The notes under the pieces were generated by a model, which was not told the DNA's origin, did not search any database, and worked only from the letters and a program-made list of their open reading frames with translations. Below are positions 1 through 10,147 of a stretch of DNA of 43,338 nucleotides, piece by piece; within the stretch, counting starts at the first letter, position 1, and each line of letters begins with the position of its first letter. Position numbers and translations under genes: made by a program. Source of the DNA: Planctomycetota bacterium (GTDB lineage Bacteria > Planctomycetota > Planctomycetia > Pirellulales > Thermoguttaceae); contig JAUWPQ010000002.1 in NCBI GenBank assembly GCA_030611515.1, positions 1 to 43,338 on the forward strand, read 5' to 3'.

Positions 1-1466
1 CCCCCTCGTTCCATCGTCTTCTGATACAACTCCACATACTCCTTGGCGCTACGGGTCCACGACCAGTCTTGACGCATGCCGACGGCGATCAACTGCCGCC
101 AAACTTCCGGCCGGCGATAGGCGTCGCAGGCCTGGCGCAACGCCTCTTCGAGCGCCGGCGCACTGTATTCCTGAAACGCGAAACCGTTGGCGGCCGCGTT
201 GGGCAACTGCGGATCGTAGCCGACGATTGTATCGGCCAGCCCGCCGGTGGCGCGGACCACCGGCACGGTCCCGTAGCGCAGGCTGTAAAGCTGGTTCAGC
301 CCGCAAGGCTCGAAGCGGCTCGGCATCAGGAACACGTCTGCGCCGGCCTCGATGCGATGGGCCAAGGGGGCGGAAAACTCCAACCGCACGGCCACCTTCT
401 TCGGGAAACGTTCGGCCAGCTTCTTCAGGGCTTTGTGATACTTTGGCTCGCCGATACCCAAAACGGCCCACTGCACGTCGCTCGTCTGCACCCAGCGCTG
501 CATCACGTCGATGACCAGTTCAAACCCCTTTTGGTCGGCCAGCCGTCCGACGATTCCCACCAGCGGCGCGGACGATTCCAACGGCAATCCCAGTTCCTTT
601 TGCAGCGCGGCCTTGCAGATCGGCTTGGCCTGATCCACCGTGTCCGCGTTGTAGTTCGCCGCCAGGTTCGGATCGCTCCGTGGATCCCACTCATGCACGT
701 CGATGCCGTTGAGGATCCCGGACAGGGTGGCGCGGCGGTGCTGCAACACGCCCTCCAGTCCGCAACCGAGGGGGCTGCTTTGCACCTCTTGCGCATAACG
801 GGGGCTGACCGTGCTGATCGAGTCGGCGAAGACCATGCCGGTCTTCAACAAGTTCAGATGGCCGTGGAACTCCATCTGACGCCAGTTGAAATACTTCCAG
901 TCCAAGCCCGTTAAGAGCATGTCCCAGTGCCAGAACTGGCCTTGATAGGCCATGTTGTGGATGGTCAACAGGCTGGCGATCCGCCGGTAGCGGGCCAATT
1001 TGCGATACTCGATTTTCAAGTAGGCGGGCGTCAGTCCGGTTTGCCAATCGTTGGCGTGCAGCACGTCCACTTTCAGGTCCAGCAGCCGGATCGCCTCCAG
1101 CACCGCCCGGCTGAAAAAGACGAACCGCTCGCAGTTGTCCACGTAGTCCTTGCCGTCGGCGCCGTAAAGCTCGTCGCGATCAAAATACTGGTCCTGCTCG
1201 ACCAGGTAAACGGGCACCTCCGCGCCGGGCATGATGCTTTTCAACAGGTGGCCGGCGACCATCTTGCTGCCGACCGGAACGATGAAGTCGATACCCAGCG
1301 GCTCGATCGGCTGGCCGCAATAGCGGGTCTGGCGGTAGGCGGGCAGGATTACCGTCGGGTGGTGCCCCAGCCGGGCCAACTCAACCGGCAGCGCGCCGCA
1401 GACGTCGGCCAATCCGCCCGTCTTGGAAAATGGCACCGCCTCGCTGCTGGCAAACAAAATGTCCAT
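1..1466 (-). CDS. glgA: Glycogen (starch) synthase GlgA, C-terminus cut by window edge
   Basis: Transfers glucose from ADP- or UDP-glucose to the non-reducing end of alpha-1,4-glucan in the cytoplasm (GT5). Read on the minus strand, the protein starts MDILFASSEAVPFSKTGGL, with the sugar-nucleotide-binding KTGGL motif at residues 15-19 as in bacterial GlgA. Further GT5 blocks follow: HANDWQTGL, a STVSPRYAQEV stretch, GILNGIDVHEWDP, and near the C-terminus PSRFEPCGLNQLYSLRYG. The start is the ATG at 1464-1466, preceded by an AAGGAAG ribosome site. The frame is still open at base 1, after about 487 codons, close to the usual full length, so only a few residues are missing. No glycogen operon partner is visible; the gene diverges from the 2032 gene across a long spacer. 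Confidence 0.96.
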   Translation of the reverse strand, partial: MDILFASSEAVPFSKTGGLADVCGALPVELARLGHHPTVILPAYRQTRYCGQPIEPLGIDFIVPVGSKMVAGHLLKSIMPGAEVPVYLVEQDQYFDRDELYGADGKDYVDNCERFVFFSRAVLEAIRLLDLKVDVLHANDWQTGLTPAYLKIEYRKLARYRRIASLLTIHNMAYQGQFWHWDMLLTGLDWKYFNWRQMEFHGHLNLLKTGMVFADSISTVSPRYAQEVQSSPLGCGLEGVLQHRRATLSGILNGIDVHEWDPRSDPNLAANYNADTVDQAKPICKAALQKELGLPLESSAPLVGIVGRLADQKGFELVIDVMQRWVQTSDVQWAVLGIGEPKYHKALKKLAERFPKKVAVRLEFSAPLAHRIEAGADVFLMPSRFEPCGLNQLYSLRYGTVPVVRATGGLADTIVGYDPQLPNAAANGFAFQEYSAPALEEALRQACDAYRRPEVWRQLIAVGMRQDWSWTRSAKEYVELYQKTMERG

Positions 1467-2031
1467 TTATCAGCTTCCTTTGCCGGGGCGACAGAATAAG
1501 TGCCATCCCCTTCGTCGTTTTGGTGCGGATTGATTATTGCCGATCTGGCCCCGACGCAACAGTCAGAATCCTTGCAACCGTTACTTCGCCCCCCTCGGAA
1601 CCCCGTCTTGTTACATACAATAAATACCCCATTCTTCGAGCCTTGCCAGAAATTCCCGTTCCCCGGCTCCCAGGCTTGCGGTTCCGTTCCCATCGGGACG
1701 TGGTGGGTACGAAGTTTATCGACTCCCGGATTATGGGTCTTCGCCGGAATTTGTGGGTGAATAACGACGAACTCAGGCTCCAAGTCCTGAACCTTGAACC
1801 CCAAGTCAACAAACGAGGCGGAATGGGCTGCTTGGGGTGATGGCCGGCCCTTGGTGCGGCTTCCGTCGGTTTGTTCCTTAACTGGCCGGTCTTATCTTAC
1901 CAGTTTTATCAACCGCACTAGCGAAAATTGGCCGCCGCGACTAAACTCTGATGTTCGCGCTCGACTTTTCCGATTAGGGAGATTGTGTAGCCGCGCGCTT
2001 AGTTATTGATAAGAACACAAGGAGCCGTACT
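1467..2031. other. 565-bp divergent intergenic region, no gene seen
   Basis: The spacer lies between glgA (minus) and the 2032 gene (plus) and must carry both promoters. It is less GC-rich than the genes. Short open frames inside it have no ribosome site or coding character. A stretch at about 1650-1710 vaguely resembles the GTTCCCAcg repeat seen elsewhere in the window but is too degraded to call. No tRNA, riboswitch or clean promoter was recognised. Confidence 0.5.
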
Positions 2032-4371
<2,340 letters not shown>

Positions 4372-4380
4372 GGGAGGAAG

Positions 4381-4436
4381 GATGAGGGATGAGGGATGAA
4401 GGATGAAGGATGAAGGATGAGGGATGAAGGATGAAG
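4381..4436 (+). repeat. Heptanucleotide array GATGARG, eight units (left arm)
   Basis: Eight head-to-tail 7-bp units, GATGAGG or GATGAAG, begin ten bases after the stop of the 2032 gene. The complementary array lies at 4861-4916 in opposite orientation, so the two form inverted arms around the four-helix-bundle gene. Confidence 0.95.
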
Positions 4437-4451
4437 GAGTAAGGCGGAGGG

Positions 4452-4471
4452 CTGGCCGCTTCAGCGGCCAG
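4452..4471. repeat. 20-bp palindrome, CTGGCCGCTTCAGCGGCCAG
   Basis: Perfect 9-bp arms around TC. Nearly the same palindrome, with GTGGCC/GGCCAC ends, is translated inside lipA at 10775-10794. It sits upstream of the four-helix-bundle gene between two purine-rich GGCGGAGG stretches. Confidence 0.85.
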
Positions 4472-4498
4472 TAAGGCGGAGGGCGGAGGATTTATGAC

Positions 4499-4852
4499 GT
4501 GAAAGATTATGAATTGCGCGATAGAACAAAAGCGTTCGCGCTGCGAATTATCCGCATGTATTGCCGGCTTCCGGAATCAACGGAGGCGCAAGTATTAGGA
4601 AAACAAGTCCTTCGTGCCGGAACCAGCGTTGCCGCCAATTATCGGGAGGCATCTCGCGCGCGATCAGACGCGGAACTCATTGCCAAATTAGGTATTGTTG
4701 CTCAAGAGTTGGATGAGACGCTTCTTTGGTTAGAGTTACTCGTTGAATCATCAATCGCATCCGAATCCAAAATGGCTGATTTGCGTCAAGAGGCCGACGA
4801 ACTATTGCGAATGACTATTGCCGCTATCAAGACGGCAAAAAAACGATTGTGA
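4499..4852 (+). CDS. Four-helix-bundle protein (S23 / 23S rRNA intervening-sequence family)
   Basis: A 117-residue, mostly helical protein. It carries the signature spacing of the S23/IVP family (TIGR02436-like): RDRTKAFALRIIRMY at the N-terminus, then QVLGKQVLRAGTSVAANYREASRARS, a Glu-rich third helix with ELDETLLWLELL, and a basic C-terminus. Family members occur inside 23S rRNA insertions or as free-standing genes and are related to the Avd accessory protein of diversity-generating retroelements; their role is mostly unknown. The start is a GTG at 4499 with GGAGG nine bases upstream; an ATG at 4494 opens only a two-codon frame. GC is clearly lower than in the flanking genes. It is bracketed by inverted heptanucleotide arrays (4381-4436 and 4861-4916) and no reverse transcriptase or rRNA is nearby, which suggests a transferred cassette. 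Confidence 0.88.
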   Translation: MKDYELRDRTKAFALRIIRMYCRLPESTEAQVLGKQVLRAGTSVAANYREASRARSDAELIAKLGIVAQELDETLLWLELLVESSIASESKMADLRQEADELLRMTIAAIKTAKKRL

Positions 4853-4860
4853 CCCTCCCT

Positions 4861-4916
4861 CATCCTTCATCCCTCATCCTTCATCCTTCATCCTTCATCC
4901 TTCATCCTTCATCCTT
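4861..4916 (-). repeat. Heptanucleotide array, eight units (right arm, inverted)
   Basis: Eight units of CATCCTT (one CATCCCT) run in the orientation opposite to the 4381 array, giving inverted arms around the four-helix-bundle gene. The stop codon and the last residues of ruvA (minus strand) are read from this array. Confidence 0.95.
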
Positions 4917-5530
4917 TTCTGCTGATAGATCGCCTCGATCAGACTCTGCACGTCCTTGAACTTTTTCTTCGAGCCGAGGGCCGCATCGAGCAGCCGCCTG
5001 GCGTCGCTCTCCGAATGGCCTAGGCCGCGGAGTAACTGGAAGGTTTCGGAGATCACGTCCGGCTCGACTTCCGCCTCGCGCTGCTGCCGTCGATCGACCA
5101 TCAGGGCGAACTTGGGCACCTTGCGCCGCAGTTTGGCGATGATCCGCTCGGACATCGCCGGGCCGATCCCCGGCAGGCTGGAGAGCGTTTTGGCGTCTTT
5201 CTCCTCAATGGCCGTGGCCACCTCCTTGACCGGCCTGACCATCGCGCGGAGCGCCTTTTTCACGCCCACTCCGTCGACCTCGCAGAACAACTCGAAAAAC
5301 TCCCGTTCCGCTTCGCTGAGGAAACCGATCAGCCGTGGCGTCATGCGGCCCTGCATCGGGTTGCCTTCGAGGTACTCGATCGTGTGCAGGCTGATCGTCT
5401 GGTTCAGTTCCCCTTGCAACTGCCGCCGGGTGAACTCGGGAATTAGCACCTCGTGCTCGAAGGCGTCGATCCCGAGCGTCAAGGTGTTGTCGCGCAGTGC
5501 GGCCAGTTGGCCGGTGATTTTTGTTATCAC
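4895..5530 (-). CDS. ruvA: Holliday junction DNA helicase subunit RuvA
   Basis: RuvA binds four-way junctions and loads the RuvB motor for branch migration. The 211-residue protein has the usual order: an N-terminal OB fold ([20 protein letters not shown]), two helix-hairpin-helix motifs (around [15 protein letters not shown] and [15 protein letters not shown]), and a C-terminal three-helix RuvB-binding domain ([20 protein letters not shown]). The junction-core loop [11 protein letters not shown] is present, somewhat divergent from enterobacterial RuvA. The start is a GTG at 5528-5530. The last residues, RMKDEG and the TGA stop, are translated from the heptanucleotide array at 4861-4916, so the native C-terminus was probably altered. 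ruvB and ruvC are not adjacent. Confidence 0.93.
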   Translation of the reverse strand: MITKITGQLAALRDNTLTLGIDAFEHEVLIPEFTRRQLQGELNQTISLHTIEYLEGNPMQGRMTPRLIGFLSEAEREFFELFCEVDGVGVKKALRAMVRPVKEVATAIEEKDAKTLSSLPGIGPAMSERIIAKLRRKVPKFALMVDRRQQREAEVEPDVISETFQLLRGLGHSESDARRLLDAALGSKKKFKDVQSLIEAIYQQKRMKDEG

Positions 5531-5904
5531 GGGTGTACGCTTATGGGTTTGGATTGTCAGAACACAAAATATGCCGGTAGCCCTGCGGGGGACTCCTCAT
5601 TATGGTCGGGAGCCGCATATTAGGTCAACGGTGAGGTTTTGCGGGCAAAATCATCGGAACAACTTTATGGAAGTTGGCCCAGAAACCGACCTTCCATGCA
5701 CCCCCCACTTGCTGTATATATGGTGTGGTATATCAAAGCCGAATCACTGAAACCGGGATCAGTTGATTGCCCGCTGTACATGGAGTGATCGGCATAGTAA
5801 GCTGGAAAAGAGGCGTGATCCCTTGACATCCACCGATAATATGCAGGGGTGAGGGTGGGAACGCAAATGTCGGGCCTTTTTGTGGAAGCCCCCTGGAGGT
5901 ATGC
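5531..5904. other. 374-bp divergent intergenic region, lower GC
   Basis: This separates ruvA (minus) from the small gene at 5905 (plus). It is AT-richer than the surroundings, with features such as TGTATATATGG near 5713. A TTGACA occurs at 5823 but no -10 box stands at the right distance. No gene, hairpin or repeat of a known family was seen. Confidence 0.4.
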
Positions 5905-6123
5905 ATGAGTGATAGCCTGTTTTTGTGTGCGCGACCGTCATTCATCGAAGGGATGTCTCGAATCCTTGACTTTGGCGGTACGCTGGAAGAGTTCAACAAG
6001 TCCCTGACGCCGGAACAGGCCGACTACTTGGCTTTGCGCGCCGATTGGCAAATGATCGGAATGGATTTCGCCCGCGCCATCGACGGTGAACGGGAACTCC
6101 TGACAGCCAACCACACGGATTAG
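5905..6123 (+). CDS. Small conserved-type protein paired with a DUF2335 gene
   Basis: A 72-residue soluble protein starting at the ATG at 5905, with a clear GGAGG a few bases upstream. The sequence reads FARPSF-like (CARPSFIEGMSRILDFGGTL) followed by EFNKSLTPEQADYLALRADWQMIGMDFARAI. I have an impression of similar short proteins ('EG-ARLLDFGGT--EYN-S-TPEEADA-AL-SDW---G-D') in many bacteria, but can give no function. The stop is followed three bases later by the ATG of the DUF2335-like gene, so the two are almost surely cotranscribed. GC is moderately low. Expression as an accessory two-gene module is inferred from this arrangement. Confidence 0.75.
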   Translation: MSDSLFLCARPSFIEGMSRILDFGGTLEEFNKSLTPEQADYLALRADWQMIGMDFARAIDGERELLTANHTD

Positions 6124-6126
6124 GGC

Positions 6127-6642
6127 ATGAGCAGGAAGTCAGGGAAGAATCAACGGCAAAACTCGTCTTCGGACAACAGTTTGACGTCTCCAGCAAATCG
6201 GCCGTTGGTGAATAATCCCCCTCCAGGCGAAGAATCGCGCAAGTTGCTTCAGATTTCGAGCCAGCGGCAAGTCACAGAGAGCTTTTCCGGGCCTCTTCCG
6301 CCACCACAGGTTTTGCGGCAGTACAACGAGATTGTGCCGGGACTGGCAGGCCGGATTGTGGCGCAAGCTGAGCGGCAGACCGAACACAGAATTCAGATGG
6401 AATCCAAAGTCGTCCAATCGGATATCTCCAAATCGTGGGCGGGTTTGGTTTGTGGTTTTGTCTTATCTCTGTGCTGTATAGTAGGTGGAATTATCTGCGT
6501 CTTGCAGGGGCATGATTGGGCCGGTGCCGCGATTATTACAACCTCCCTCGCGGGACTGGCCGGCACGTTCATTTATGGAACGGCAACACGCAAGGCGGAA
6601 CGCACTGAAAAGACGAAGATACTTGCAGGCAAGAACGATTAG
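6127..6642 (+). CDS. DUF2335-family membrane protein
   Basis: A 171-residue protein. Residues 1-50 are polar and disordered-looking (S, N, P rich). Residues about 54-95 carry the block GPLPPPQVLRQYNEIVPGLA followed by a helix with RIVAQAERQTEHRIQMES, which matches the DUF2335 pattern as I know it. Two membrane helices follow (about 104-128, GLVCGFVLSLCCIVGGIICVL, and 131-151, WAGAAIITTSLAGLAGTFIYG), ending in a basic cytoplasmic tail. The start at 6127 follows the 5905 gene by three bases. DUF2335 proteins have no established function; a membrane-stress, phage or accessory role is only a guess. Confidence 0.82.
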   Translation: MSRKSGKNQRQNSSSDNSLTSPANRPLVNNPPPGEESRKLLQISSQRQVTESFSGPLPPPQVLRQYNEIVPGLAGRIVAQAERQTEHRIQMESKVVQSDISKSWAGLVCGFVLSLCCIVGGIICVLQGHDWAGAAIITTSLAGLAGTFIYGTATRKAERTEKTKILAGKND

Positions 6643-6648
6643 CCGCCC

Positions 6649-7308
6649 CTAGCGAAGGATATCCGCTTCGATGGCGTAAGGAATCCCGCTGGGATCGTCC
6701 GGGTTGACCTTCAACCGGCCCGCCACGCCGATCAGATGAGTAGTATAGTTGGTCTCCATGTCGCCGCCTAGTATCACCCGGATCATCTCGGTGGGTTTCG
6801 GGTCGGGTGTGCAAAACGGGCAACTGCCGCTCGACGGGCAAAGGATGAACTCCTTGATGTGCGTCTGTTGACGACGCGACTGCATGTAGCCTTGAACGAA
6901 GACCTTTTTGTCGTCCATTTCCAGCGCCGTTTGTGGTATCGGCTGGGTCGGATGCGCCGGATCGGGCTGGAGCGTTTCGTATTCGATGTGCTGATAGCCG
7001 AAAGGAACTTCACTAACCTCGGCGAACGTCAGCCATCCGTAGCCGGCCAGCCACAACGCCGCCGAGAGCCATATCCCCAGCTTCGCCAGCCACAGTCCGG
7101 TCAACACGTCCGGGGCATCGAGTATCCGCCGCCGCGATCGCAAGCCCAGCCCAATGCCGACCAGCGGAATCGCCGCCAGCCACCAATCGAGGAACGTCAG
7201 AATCGACAGCCCGCCCATCACGACGCCGGCTACCGCCAGCGGGTCGACCGCGCGATAACGCGGCGGCGGAGTCGGACTAATCGAACTGGATTCCTGGAAC
7301 AGCGGCAT
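6649..7308 (-). CDS. Membrane protein with DUF3299-like C-terminal domain
   Basis: About 219 residues, starting at the ATG at 7306-7308 with GGGAGA upstream. An in-frame start at 7350 would translate a REP-like repeat (7320-7345), so it is rejected. Residues about 24-75 hold two to three hydrophobic segments (VAGVVMGGLSILTFLDWWLA, IPLVGIGLGL), with another near LGIWLSAALWLAGYG. The C-terminal part, ALEMDDKKVFVQGYMQ ... IKEFILCPSSGSCPFCTPDPKP, resembles DUF3299 (exported proteins with a 'G-x-V-x-I-x-G-Y/F-M' and 'EFLL-P--G-C' pattern). The two Cys pairs (CPSSGSCPFC) could bind metal. It is last in an operon with an ABC ATPase and an FtsX-like permease. DUF3299 genes next to such transporters are known from zinc-regulated operons in vibrios, so a metal-linked role is inferred. 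Confidence 0.72.
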   Translation of the reverse strand: MPLFQESSSISPTPPPRYRAVDPLAVAGVVMGGLSILTFLDWWLAAIPLVGIGLGLRSRRRILDAPDVLTGLWLAKLGIWLSAALWLAGYGWLTFAEVSEVPFGYQHIEYETLQPDPAHPTQPIPQTALEMDDKKVFVQGYMQSRRQQTHIKEFILCPSSGSCPFCTPDPKPTEMIRVILGGDMETNYTTHLIGVAGRLKVNPDDPSGIPYAIEADILR

Positions 7309-7319
7309 TTTTTGATTTC

Positions 7320-7345
7320 TCCCGGCGTGGACGCCGGGGCTAAAC
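7320..7345. repeat. REP-like palindrome (TTTAGCCCCGGCGT family), copy 1
   Basis: Inverted arms CCCGGCGT/ACGCCGGGG followed by GCTAAAC, in the short gap between the permease stop and the DUF3299-like gene. The same 26-bp element in the other orientation lies at 20999-21024, with a diverged one near 21228-21254. Confidence 0.85.
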
Positions 7346-7349
7346 AACA

Positions 7350-8630
7350 TTACGGCGTTGTTATCAGCGATTTCGACACGTCAGTGCGATATGCCGCCAT
7401 GGCGGGCAAGTAACCGACTGCCGCCGCCAACGCAATCAGGCCGGGAATCAGTATCAACTCGACCCGCTGGAACTGCAACAGTCCGACGGCCACGCCAGTC
7501 CACTCGGCAATCAACGACGAGCAGGCCCAGATCGCGCCGTGTCCGAGCAGCAGACCGAGCGCCCCGCCCATCAGGGCCAGTAGGATCGACTCCATCATGA
7601 TAATGAGCATCACGGTCGTCCGACTGGCGCCAAGGGCGCGCATGACGGCGATTTCGTGCCGCCGGTCGCTCATCGAGTTGTAGATGCTGACCATGATCCC
7701 GATGCCCGCTACGACGGTGGTCAGCACGGCCATTCCCAACAGAATCCATTGCAACTTTCCCACCACGCTCTCGAACAGGTCGGCGATCACCCGCGCGGGG
7801 ACCACCGCTTGCGCCACCTGACTCTTGTTGATCGCTCGGGCAACCACGTCGGTCCGACCCGGAGGATACTGCTGAATGCAGACCAACGCGGCGGTGATTT
7901 CCTTTATCTGGTCGAAGTGCTCGTGGTGAGCGTCCCCTTCGTGACCATCGTGATGTTCACTTTCTTCGCCCGAGGTCAGCGATTCCGCGTGGTGGATGTC
8001 GTGGAAACCGTACATGTTCACAAACACGGCGCGGTCGACCGGCGTGCCGGTGGGCGCCAGGATGCCGACCACCGTGAACGACTGTTTGTGGGTGCGGCCG
8101 CCGATACCCGAGCCGTGAACGGCCTGAAACGTCTCGCCGACCAGCAATTTGGTCCGTGCGGCGGCCGTGGCTCCCAAAACGCCGTCGAAATGGTTCTCCG
8201 CCTTGAAGTTCTCGCCTTGGGCAAACTCGTAAGACTTGTCGCCGCGGTATTTCAACTCACCGAACATCTCGGGCACGGTGCCCACCACGCGGAAGCCCTG
8301 GTAGTTGTGCCCCATGCAGACCGGTACGGCCAGTTCCACGGTGGAGGCGAATTTTCCGATGGTCAACTCCTCGAAGAAATCGTAGGGGATGTTGCCCACC
8401 GGCTGGCTGAGGTAAAAGACGGTGTTCAGGACGAGTTGTTCCCGGCCTCCCTTGGCCCCGACGATCAAGTCGTATCCCTCGCCGCCGCGGTGGAACGACT
8501 GGTAGACCACGCCGTAGACCACCAACACGACCACCACCAGCGCCACGCCCAGGCCCATCGACACCACCGTCAGCGCCGAGACCAAAAAGCGTTGTTGAAT
8601 ACTTCGCCAGGCAACCTTCCAGAGACTCAT
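7350..8630 (-). CDS. FtsX/MacB-type ABC transporter permease with His-rich loop
   Basis: A 426-residue permease. It has one N-terminal membrane helix (residues 19-42), a periplasmic domain of about 230 residues, and three C-terminal helices (about 297-320 LLGMAVLTTVVAGIGIMVSI, 345-368, 390-410). The FtsX signature after the second helix, MSDRRHEIAVMRALGASR, is intact. This is the MacB/LolC type, which couples ATP hydrolysis in the cytoplasm to work in the periplasm. The periplasmic domain contains a segment with ESEHHDGHEGDAHHEHFDQ, a plausible metal-binding loop. It follows the ATPase gene by 80 bases containing a heptanucleotide array, and precedes a DUF3299-like gene. The His loop and context favour metal (zinc?) export or import over antibiotic efflux; this is inference. 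Confidence 0.9.
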   Translation of the reverse strand: MSLWKVAWRSIQQRFLVSALTVVSMGLGVALVVVVLVVYGVVYQSFHRGGEGYDLIVGAKGGREQLVLNTVFYLSQPVGNIPYDFFEELTIGKFASTVELAVPVCMGHNYQGFRVVGTVPEMFGELKYRGDKSYEFAQGENFKAENHFDGVLGATAAARTKLLVGETFQAVHGSGIGGRTHKQSFTVVGILAPTGTPVDRAVFVNMYGFHDIHHAESLTSGEESEHHDGHEGDAHHEHFDQIKEITAALVCIQQYPPGRTDVVARAINKSQVAQAVVPARVIADLFESVVGKLQWILLGMAVLTTVVAGIGIMVSIYNSMSDRRHEIAVMRALGASRTTVMLIIMMESILLALMGGALGLLLGHGAIWACSSLIAEWTGVAVGLLQFQRVELILIPGLIALAAAVGYLPAMAAYRTDVSKSLITTP

Positions 8631-8637
8631 TGTTAAT

Positions 8638-8689
8638 CAGAGGTCAGAGGTCAGAGGTCAGAGGTCAGAGGTCAGAGGTCAGAGGTCAG
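8638..8689 (+). repeat. Heptanucleotide array CAGAGGT, seven units
   Basis: Seven perfect CAGAGGT units plus CAG lie in the 80-base gap between the ABC ATPase and permease genes, just upstream of the permease start. The array leaves no obvious ribosome site before the permease ATG. It is followed by a CGCTTGCGGTTTCGCGGCG palindrome. Confidence 0.95.
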
Positions 8690-8710
8690 CCGCTTGCGGT
8701 TTCGCGGCGA

Positions 8711-9403
8711 TCAATTGTCTTCATCCTTTTGCACGTAGCCCACGACCGAGCGGTTGATCTCTTCCAAATGATCGACCCGCGGGAACTGCTCGGCCACCTC
8801 GTCGGAGTGTGTCACCAACACCAGGGCGACGTTTTCCTCCCGACAAGTTTCATGGATCAGATCGAGTATCTGTTGCTGGTGGCCGGCATCGACGTTCGCC
8901 GTCGGCTCGTCGGCCAGCAGCAGTTGGGGCTTATTGGCCAGCGCCCGGGCAACGGCTACCCGCTGCTTCTCGCCGACCGAGAGCTGCGCGGGCCGATGCG
9001 TCATGCGGTGGCTCAGGCCGACCCGATCCAACAGATGCCTGGCTCTGGCCTTGTCCGCCCGACCGCGGGCGAAACGCATCGAAAGAAGCACGTTCTCCAA
9101 CGCCGTGAAGCCGGCCAGAAGATTGAACGTCTGAAAGACGTAGCCGATCCGATCCGCTCGGAAGCGGTCGCACTCGGCCTCGGGCATCAGGGTTATGTCC
9201 CAGTCGTCGATCCGCACCTTGCCCGAGTCGGGCCGCCCGATCCCGGCGATCACGTGCAGCAGGGTCGTCTTTCCGCAACCGCTTCGCCCGACCAGCACCA
9301 TCTGCTCGCCGGCGGCCACGCGGAACTCCGGAATATCCAGCACCGGCAATACGCTGCCGTCCGGCTGAGTGAAGGTTTTTACTAAGTCTTTCAGGAACAG
9401 CAT
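8711..9403 (-). CDS. ABC transporter ATP-binding protein (LolD/MacB type)
   Basis: A 230-residue cytoplasmic ATPase with Walker A GRSGCGKTT (about residues 38-46), signature LSVGEKQRVAVARAL (about 139-153), Walker B LLLADEPTANVD (about 160-171) and the H-loop LVTHSDE. Length and motifs match the LolD/MacB/FtsE class that pairs with FtsX-type permeases, which is the next gene downstream. The start is the ATG at 9401-9403, with only a weak ribosome site; a cluster of REP-like repeats lies directly upstream. It powers the transporter encoded by the 7350-8630 permease, presumably as a homodimer. Confidence 0.93.
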   Translation of the reverse strand: MLFLKDLVKTFTQPDGSVLPVLDIPEFRVAAGEQMVLVGRSGCGKTTLLHVIAGIGRPDSGKVRIDDWDITLMPEAECDRFRADRIGYVFQTFNLLAGFTALENVLLSMRFARGRADKARARHLLDRVGLSHRMTHRPAQLSVGEKQRVAVARALANKPQLLLADEPTANVDAGHQQQILDLIHETCREENVALVLVTHSDEVAEQFPRVDHLEEINRSVVGYVQKDEDN

Positions 9404-9420
9404 TGGTATGAATTATTCTT

Positions 9421-9593
9421 CTGGTTCCGACGCTCCGCCCTACTCCTGGTTCCCATGCTCCGCCCTACTCCTGGTTCCCATGCTCCGCGTGGGAACCCAC
9501 TCGTCCCGACGCTCCGCGTCGGTGGCAGGGGGGCGACGCAGGACGTCGCTCGTCGCCCGTTCCCACGCAGAGCGTGGGAACGAGAGGTTTTCC
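9421..9593. repeat. Cluster of GTTCCCAcgC...GTGGGAAC REP-like repeats
   Basis: The 303-base spacer between smpB and the ABC operon is filled by palindromes built from GTTCCCATGCTCCGCGTGGGA and GACGCTCCGCGTCGG, plus GTTCCCACGCAGAGCGTGGGA. A 25-bp unit is duplicated head to tail (9432-9456 and 9457-9481). The same family occurs at 12310-12350, 12398-12491 and 16563-16599. No gene seen. Confidence 0.9.
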
Positions 9594-9706
9594 CTAAGTA
9601 TACAATCCAACTTCTACACTACGTGGCCGCTTGAAAATTGGTTCGGAAAGTCGAAGAAACCGAAATCACCCCGCACAAACATCCGGCATAGTCCCACCCC
9701 GTCGGG

Positions 9707-10147
9707 TTATTTCCGCTGCGTCATCTGCCGCTGGATGTCGCGTGTGGCCTGGGCCTTCTTCATTACCTCCCGCTTGTCGTGCCGCTGCTTGCCGCGGCAG
9801 ATGCCCAAGACGACCTTGGCCAGGCCACGCTTGAAGTGCATCTGCAACGGGACCAGCGTCAGACCCTTTTCGTGGGCACGCTGGGCAAATCGCTTCAACT
9901 CGCGGCGGTGCAGGAGCAGCTTGCGCGGGCGGCGGGGATTGTGGTTGAGCCGGTTCGCCTCGACGTATTCGGCAATGTCGCAGCCGATCAGCCAGACGTC
10001 GCCGTCGCGGACCCGCGCATAGGACTCCTCCAACGATACCCGCCCATTGCGCAGACTCTTCACTTCGCTGCCGACCAGCATGATGCCGCATTCGAGCGTA
10101 TCGAAGACGGTGTAGTTGTGCCGAGCCTTGCGGTTGTGGGTAATCAC
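9707..10147 (-). CDS. smpB: SsrA-binding protein SmpB
   Basis: SmpB brings tmRNA to stalled ribosomes. The OB-fold core is complete: NRKARHNYTVFDTLECGIML, GSEVKSLRNGRVSLEESYARV, a KLLLHRRELKRF block, and a C-terminal basic tail (GKQRHDKREVMKKAQATRDIQRQM). The only standard start codon in the open frame is the GTG at 10147. However the frame stays open upstream and encodes SKPSKKKKAAAAANPNER, very like the Lys/Ala-rich N-terminal tails of other SmpB proteins. No ATG, GTG or TTG precedes it, and the upstream DNA carries a piece of the GTTCCCACGG repeat. Either the protein starts at GTG or a non-standard start is used. ssrA was not found here. Confidence 0.93.
   Translation of the reverse strand: MITHNRKARHNYTVFDTLECGIMLVGSEVKSLRNGRVSLEESYARVRDGDVWLIGCDIAEYVEANRLNHNPRRPRKLLLHRRELKRFAQRAHEKGLTLVPLQMHFKRGLAKVVLGICRGKQRHDKREVMKKAQATRDIQRQMTQRK

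Noticed and set aside
4499..4852. Diversity-generating retroelement based on the Avd-like protein
   Set aside because: No reverse transcriptase, template repeat or variable repeat was found; only the four-helix-bundle gene is present.
4381..4916. Possible CRISPR array from regular short repeats
   Set aside because: The repeats are contiguous 7-mers without spacers, and no cas gene is nearby.
5823..5860. TTGACA as a -35 box upstream of the 5905 gene
   Set aside because: TAATAT follows after only eight bases and nothing resembling a -10 box stands 16-18 bases away.
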